Origin: Begonia masoniana
Lineage: Eukaryota > Streptophyta > Magnoliopsida > Cucurbitales > Begoniaceae
NCBI GenBank assembly: GCA_022432975.1
Contig: CM039514.1
Coordinates: forward strand, 4,819,519 to 4,883,518
Reading direction: 5' to 3'
DNA: 64,000 bases
The translations under genes were made by a program, and so were the position numbers. Of the stretch, positions 60,001-64,000 are shown piece by piece. Each line of letters opens with the position of its first letter. Position 1 is the first letter of the stretch. Below the pieces are notes generated by a model, which was not told the origin of the DNA, searched no databases, and worked only from the letters and a program-made list of their open reading frames with translations.

Positions 60001-60872
60001 GTATCATTTAAATCCAAAAATTGTCCAGATTTTAATAACAATCTAAAATCTCCGATAGCTTCCACTTCAACTGATTTGCCATCACCCACAAAGATGAATC
60101 TTTCAGCATCATTCGGCTTTCGGCAATTCAGGCAACCCTGCATAGACATACTAATGTGAGTGGTAGCACCCGAATCTAACCACGACGTATGTCTTGATAC
60201 AGAAACCAAATTAACCTCAGAACAAACAAGGTTGAGAAGTGTACCAACAACTTCTTTCTTCATTTTATTTCCTTTATCTTTGGAAGATGATGCCAAATGA
60301 GCACTTTCTGTCCGATCATGCTTAATCCTCTCTTCCTCTTGGACACAATGAGATATTAATTCATTAAGTGTCCACTTATCCTTCTGGCAGTAACTGATCT
60401 TAAACTGCCCAAACTGAGGAGGAAGAGAAATCAAGACTAAGTGAACAAGCATGTCATCAGACAGCTCTAACTTAAGTTCTTTAAGTCTTGAAGCAAGATG
60501 AGACATTTCCATTATGTACTCCCTGATATTCCCCTTGCCATTATACTTGAGTGAGACAAGCTTAGCTAAAAGCGTGCTTGTCTCAGCCTTCTCGTTTTTC
60601 TCAAAACGTTTCTCAAGTTCTGCAAGGAATGTTTTGGCATCAGTGTCTTCCGACATATTGCCCCGAAATGCTTCTGGAATGACGCGCTTCATGATCATTA
60701 GACTTACACGATTCGAACGCTCCCACTTTTCCAGCTCCCTTTTATCATCAAGGGCACTTGATGCTAAAAGAGGTGGGAAGCGTGCGACCCTAAGTGCAAT
60801 GTCAAGATCCATGCACCCGAGAACAATCATAACGTTCTCTTTCCAGACTTTATAGTTGGTTCCGTTAAGCAT
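57018..60872 (-). CDS. Copia Gag-Pol polyprotein, 1284 aa, no zinc knuckle seen
   Basis: Single open frame from ATG 60872. Residues 1-200 are a copia Gag ([22 protein letters not shown]). The usual CCHC knuckle between Gag and protease is not seen: the frame passes from [12 protein letters not shown] directly to [11 protein letters not shown]. Protease motif LDSGATTH is at about 232-239. Integrase has H375, H380, C406, C409 and the acidic triad at D435, D498 and E544. RT has D870 ([12 protein letters not shown]) and YVDD at 955-958. RNase H has acidic residues at about 1128, 1171 and 1207. The frame ends DIEV. All catalytic residues I checked are present. It is the only intact retroelement frame in the window. 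Confidence 0.96.
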   Translation of the reverse strand: MLNGTNYKVWKENVMIVLGCMDLDIALRVARFPPLLASSALDDKRELEKWERSNRVSLMIMKRVIPEAFRGNMSEDTDAKTFLAELEKRFEKNEKAETSTLLAKLVSLKYNGKGNIREYIMEMSHLASRLKELKLELSDDMLVHLVLISLPPQFGQFKISYCQKDKWTLNELISHCVQEEERIKHDRTESAHLASSSKDKGNKMKKEVVGTLLNLVCSEVNLVSVSRHTSWLDSGATTHISMSMQGCLNCRKPNDAERFIFVGDGKSVEVEAIGDFRLLLKSGQFLDLNDTFVVPSFRRNLISISALDKFGYSCSFGNRKFSLSLNSNIMGSGFLSVYDNLYMLETIASFNETLHTDSRGTKRKLTNNDSASLWHKRLGHISQKRIEKLVSDEILGPLDMTDFKVCVSCIKGKQTSVRRLEANRASEVLELIHTDICGPFPTASWNGQHYFISFIDDYSRYGYLYLIHEKSQSLDVFKAFKAEVENQLDKRIKVVRSDRGGEYYGRYDGSGEQRPGPFAKYLEECGIVPQYTMPGSPNMNGVAERRNRTLKDMVRSMIAHSTLPESLWGEALKTAAYILNRVPTKVTANKTPHECWMGRKSVLKHLHVWGCPAEARPYRPNEKKLDSKTVSCYFVGYPERSRGYKFYDPTVKTFFETGNARFFEDVEFVRGDKEDIVFEEEVVPLPLVSLDFDQVDNEKDNVESLPEPLQEAIPEEQTQQPQENMPLRRSTRERRSTISDDYIVFLQEHEELGEVEDDPVTFNQAIKSSDSQKWTDAMNEELKSMKDNDVWDLVPLPAGLKPVGCNWIFKSKRDSKGNIERFKARLVAKGFTQREGIDYKENFSPVSTKDSFRTIMALVAHFDLELHQMDVKTAFLNGDIDETIYMVQPEFFDSNKSNDLVCKLKKSIYGLKQASRQWYYKFHQAVTSYGFEANKVDDCVYHKFSGNKMMFLVLYVDDILLACNDIGLLHDTKKFLSKKFEMKDLGDASFVLGIQIYRDRCRGILGLSQKSYIEKVLKRFGMQEYKPGDTPVAKGDKINKSQCPSSDFEVKEMQKIPYASAVGSLMYAQVCTRPDIAYIVGMLGRYLSNPGLDHWKAVKRVLRYLQRTKAYMLTYKKSDQLEIIGYSDSDFAGCQDDLKSTSGYIFLLAGGAISWKSAKQRLTASSTMAAEFIACYEASNQALWLSNFVAGLRILNGIERPLRILCDNQSAVMFSNNNRSFSKSKFVDIKFLVVKERVQSGQISIDHIGTDFMIADPLTKGLRPKVFHEHVAHMGVVSLGDIEV

Positions 60873-62108
60873 AGGAACTGCATTAACGTTACCTATTATA
60901 CTTGAGATATTAACTGTAACAATAGAGAAAATGAAATAACATTAGCTCACGAATTAATATGCATATACATGACAATGATATAACTCAAAATGTAGTGCAT
61001 CCATCAACAAGAAACCGGCACAACATTAACACTTAGTCTTTTGACTAAAAGTGTTAAATTGTAATTGGTAACTTGGTCCAGTATATAAACATTGACAATA
61101 AGACCTGTCAAACAATGAACTCATCGTTGGACAAGTTCAATGTTCACATGGCAGCCTAATAATTGTCACATATTTTAATACTGCTAACAAGCTATGCAAC
61201 TGTACAAACATCAACCTTCCTTTGGGCCGATCGAAATTCATACAATGCATGTCTCATGCCCAACATATAAAAATAGGACAATTAAAGCAAGAGAGGCTAA
61301 GTTTATAGCATGTTACCTAACCATCCTATTTTACAATGTAAGACTTCATAAAATTGCACCAAAAAAGGAGTTAAGAAAATTCATATACAATACATATTCA
61401 ATGGATAGGCAACCATATTAGTCAATCAGTAAACCAAAGGATCAACTAACTTAAAATGGAAGGTTCAAATCGGCCAAAACTAGGCAAAAAAGGGCGAAAC
61501 GGGGTGAACCGAGCCCTGAATTGTCTAGAAACAGTCATTAAAAAGACCCAAAGTAATCGAACCAAAGTGAACCGGGGCCCATTTAACCAAATGGATCAGT
61601 CAATTTTTTTTTTTTCTCGGACCGAACCGAACCGAACCAAACCGGACCGGACCGAACCGAACCAGACTGAACCGAACCGAACCGAACCGGTCTGGGTTGA
61701 ACCAACCAAGGAACCAGTTCGAACCATAACCGAACCGAGTTGGTTTGGTCCGAGTGAGTCCGAACCCAAATGATTTGGTCCGATTTGGACCAAACCTAAC
61801 CCAATCAGACGGAATCGGCCCAAATCACCAGAGAGGGGCTGCGAACCAGCAATGAAAATCGCCGGAATCTCACCGATTCCGACGGATTTTCACCCCAAAA
61901 TTGTCCGATTTATCAAAATAACGATAGATCGGGCAATAAACCTTAACGTGCATCAACAAAAAACTAATTTTAAGGCATCAAAACATGCATACTAGCGGAA
62001 TTAGATGCAAAAAATATAGCCCTAAAAATAATTCCGAAAATTAAAAAAAAATTGATGCTTTTTCGGATTTCAAGCGAAAAAAAATCGATTACTTGTAGTC
62101 TAACGTAA
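60873..62108 (-). other. Copia 5' leader
   Basis: About 1.2 kb between the PBS and the polyprotein start. It contains a pentamer repeat, ACCGA-type, at about 61617-61700, and related CCGAA-rich sequence to about 61800. Frames in this part are repeat-driven and are not taken as genes. Confidence 0.8.
61617..61700. repeat. ACCGA-type pentamer microsatellite
   Basis: Imperfect tandem CCGAA units within the copia leader. Confidence 0.88.
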
Positions 62109-62125
62109 CCGGCTCTGATACCAAT
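62109..62125 (-). other. Primer-binding site of the copia element
   Basis: The reverse complement reads TTGGTATCAGAGCC, complementary to initiator-methionine tRNA and adjacent to the 5' LTR. Confidence 0.92.
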
Positions 62126-62636
62126 TGTTGGATTCAATAAAAATAACCATATGAATTGAATCTAGAATAAATTCCTAAATCTGAAAAGAGCGAGAGCTCA
62201 GTTCTTGAATCGATACGTTAGAAATTCTACAAGCAAATCGTTAAAGTAAGAAGGACATACCCGGATCCATTGTTTGAATGTAAAATACCGTAGATCGGGT
62301 ACGTAGATCTTCCGATTCGTCAATCGCCCTCTCTAATGTCTCTCTAGAAAGATGGAGGTTCTAAGAGGCAAAGGGTTCAATTGAGAATTGGGGACCATAA
62401 CCCTATATTAAATCTAATTGGGTAATTTACCAGTTTGCCCATCACAAATTGGTAAATTACCCCTGGTGTCTCTACACATTATAATATATCCATATTATAT
62501 TTATTATACTCTAAAGTCCATTGAAACTATATTAAATCACTTTAATATGGACTTAAACCTGATGATAACATAATGTATAATTTATAGTTTAACAATTTAG
62601 ATCCAACTATAATTATAAATCCTTATAATTCTAACA
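62126..62636 (-). repeat. 5' LTR of the copia element
   Basis: 511 bp. It differs from the other LTR at its fifth base (TGTTG for TGTTA) and once near 62550 (ATATGG for ATATTG). Confidence 0.97.
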
Positions 62637-62753
62637 TGCATGACTAATAATAAAACTAAGATGTGGAGTAACAACGCATATGAGATATTTTACATATAAA
62701 TAATTGAATATTATAATATAATGTATAGAAAATCGGATCATCACCTTCTGCAA

Positions 62754-62759
62754 CACGTG
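62754..62759. promoter_or_regulatory. G-box upstream of PSY-C
   Basis: Perfect CACGTG about 1.0 kb before the ATG and 118 bp from the copia LTR edge. Confidence 0.45.
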
Positions 62760-63721
62760 CTTGGCAATAGACCGATAAATGATTTGACTTCGAGCAATAT
62801 CTCCGGCTTATTAATTAGGTAAAAAGAAGTCTATAACGAAACACTTGTTCTTGATAGTAAATCTTTTGTAGTTGAGTTTTTGATAGTCAATTAATAAGCA
62901 TATTATTTTTTTCGAGAACGGAAAAATGAAAAGGAAATGAAGGTTTTTCTTGTATCTTGTAAGACACTTCTCGTCTGTAGACACTTTTAATCTAATTTAT
63001 ACTTTACATCATACTTTAAAAAATATATAAGTTTAAAATTTTAGAATAGTTGATAACTACGGTGGAGTTCTTCAGTACTTCTAGTATAATAATATTCGTT
63101 TTAAATTAGAGTCTGCACAGATTTGTTATTGAGATTAGTACAAAACGTGTTAAACTAGGATATGAATGGTCATTCTACTTAAAAAAAAAAATTTGATTTT
63201 TACTCTCTTATGTACTTTTACTGGTACGAACTGAATCATTCAATCAAACAGAATATTGTGTCGACTAACAATGACAATTACGATGATGAAAAAGCAGGAG
63301 ACGTCAAGTTCGGATCTCAGTACAATAAAAAAATTTACACTATTTTATCATGATATAACATTTACGTGGGCTGAAAGTTAGGCGTAAATATAGATTTTGG
63401 GTACATTTTATTATATTAAAAAATAAATAGTGGGTCAGACGTTTGATTTGTTCTTGTTCTTCTCAAGATTTTAGGTGTCCGGGTGGGAAATATAGTAATT
63501 TTGATTTAAGAAAGATATACGACGATTGTAGCATAAAATTCAATTGTTAGAGCTTCTCTCCCACTCTCTCTCTCTTCTTTTTTCTCCGGCAAGAGCTTCT
63601 TCTTCTCTCTGACGCTCGGATAATCACTTACTGGAGAGAAGAAGTTAGCCAAACTTGGATTTTCCGTTGTTGCTGAGTAAATTACGTACTGATATTATCA
63701 TAAACTCCATTGAAGATGCAA

Positions 63722-63751
63722 ATGAGTTTCTTCAACAAAAATGAAGTTTGA
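63722..63751 (+). CDS. Upstream ORF in the PSY-C leader
   Basis: Same nine codons as at 22251-22280. The overlapping upstream ORF is also conserved, at 63741-63881. Confidence 0.42.
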   Translation: MSFFNKNEV

Positions 63752-63759
63752 GTTCTTTC

Positions 63760-64000
63760 ATGGCTTTAATATCATTAACAGTTGTTTCGACCAGCATAGA
63801 CGTTGCCACTGCATTCGGATTTTCCGATCCGATCGGACATGGAAACCGGTCAGTGGATTCAACCAGAACCAGATTGATTAAAGCTCAGAAAAGGAGGAGA
63901 GAGAGATTGAACTACCTTTCTCTCTCTATAGATTTGATGAGCTTTTCGTTAGATGGATCTGGGGAAGAGAGAGGAAGTGGGTTACTCGTGGTTGCGAGCT
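63760..64000 (+). CDS. PSY: Phytoene synthase, copy C, exon 1 (cut by window end)
   Basis: First 80 codons of a further PSY copy, [10 protein letters not shown] onward, including the likely transit peptide. It matches PSY-A exon 1 with one difference in 241 bases (TTA to TCA, Leu to Ser at residue 31). The frame is open to the window end. Whether the rest is intact cannot be seen. Confidence 0.9.
   Translation, partial: MALISLTVVSTSIDVATAFGFSDPIGHGNRSVDSTRTRLIKAQKRRRERLNYLSLSIDLMSFSLDGSGEERGSGLLVVAS

Larger units (their letters stand above)
56083..62636 (-). mobile_element. Ty1/copia retrotransposon, recent insertion
   Basis: Minus-strand element of 6554 bp flanked by TGCAT at 56078-56082 and 62637-62641. 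The empty site is at 21141-21145 in unit A. LTRs are 56083-56593 and 62126-62636, both 511 bp, differing at two positions that I could find. One polyprotein frame of 1284 codons is intact. The element splits the upstream region of PSY-C about 1.1 kb before its ATG. Confidence 0.97.
62637..63759 (+). promoter_or_regulatory. Proximal upstream region and leader of PSY-C
   Basis: Counterpart of 21141-22288, now with a copia LTR at its left edge. It keeps the G-box (62754-62759), the CT-rich patch near 63555-63612 and both upstream ATGs. Confidence 0.6.

Noticed and set aside
61456..61823. Long frames on both strands (about 105 and 75 codons) in the copia leader
   Set aside because: They are produced by the ACCGA-type repeat and show no domain; the repeat opens several frames at once.

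Overview
The window is nuclear DNA from a flowering plant, probably a eudicot. It is AT-rich and dominated by LTR retrotransposons: Ty3/gypsy Tekay-type chromoviruses, a Ty1/copia element and a Cassandra-type solo LTR. The only clearly recognisable host gene family is phytoene synthase (PSY), the first committed enzyme of carotenoid biosynthesis. I cannot name the species.

The backbone is a segmental duplication around PSY. Unit A runs from before base 1 to about 25.4 kb. Unit B runs from about 39.7 kb past the window end. In the same order both contain: an LTR with TGATAAG ends (called E), a minus-strand Tekay element in that LTR with identical GAGAT target-site duplications (G1 at 141-13218, G2 at 40953-50280), an unrecognised host fragment, a minus-strand solo LTR carrying a 289-bp foldback (14148-16096 and 51213-53165), a plus-strand LTR of a related family (19055-20618 and 53995-55555), the PSY upstream region, and PSY. 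PSY-A (22289-25196) has six exons and an unbroken 428-residue reading frame. PSY-C starts at 63760 and is cut by the window end. Between them lies a broken third copy (37979-39711) with only exons 3 (partial), 4 and 5; it has a lost splice acceptor and a premature stop.

Each unit later took its own insertions, and the other unit keeps the empty site. Unit A gained a solo LTR inside G1 (9140-12770) and another at 16584-18705. Unit B gained a Cassandra-type solo LTR with a 5S rRNA-like domain (42754-43157) and a nearly intact copia element (56083-62636; LTRs differ at 2 of 511 positions) about 1.1 kb upstream of PSY-C. A third Tekay element, G3 (25464-37178), lies 267 bp downstream of PSY-A and is split by another solo LTR (31903-34385). 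G1, G2 and G3 are dead through stops, frameshifts and catalytic changes. Only the copia element has one long open frame, and it lacks the usual Gag zinc knuckle.

The observations most worth a second look are these. The Tekay LTRs, across four subfamilies, share paired splice-site-like signals and a 15-bp inverted repeat that would frame a leader intron. They also share a near-palindromic CTACCGATAG-type core that has expanded into minisatellites (44- and 50-bp units). PSY-A has unusual residues just before its first aspartate motif, and a short upstream ORF plus an overlapping upstream ORF in its leader. The PSY array also has a rearrangement breakpoint in intron 5.
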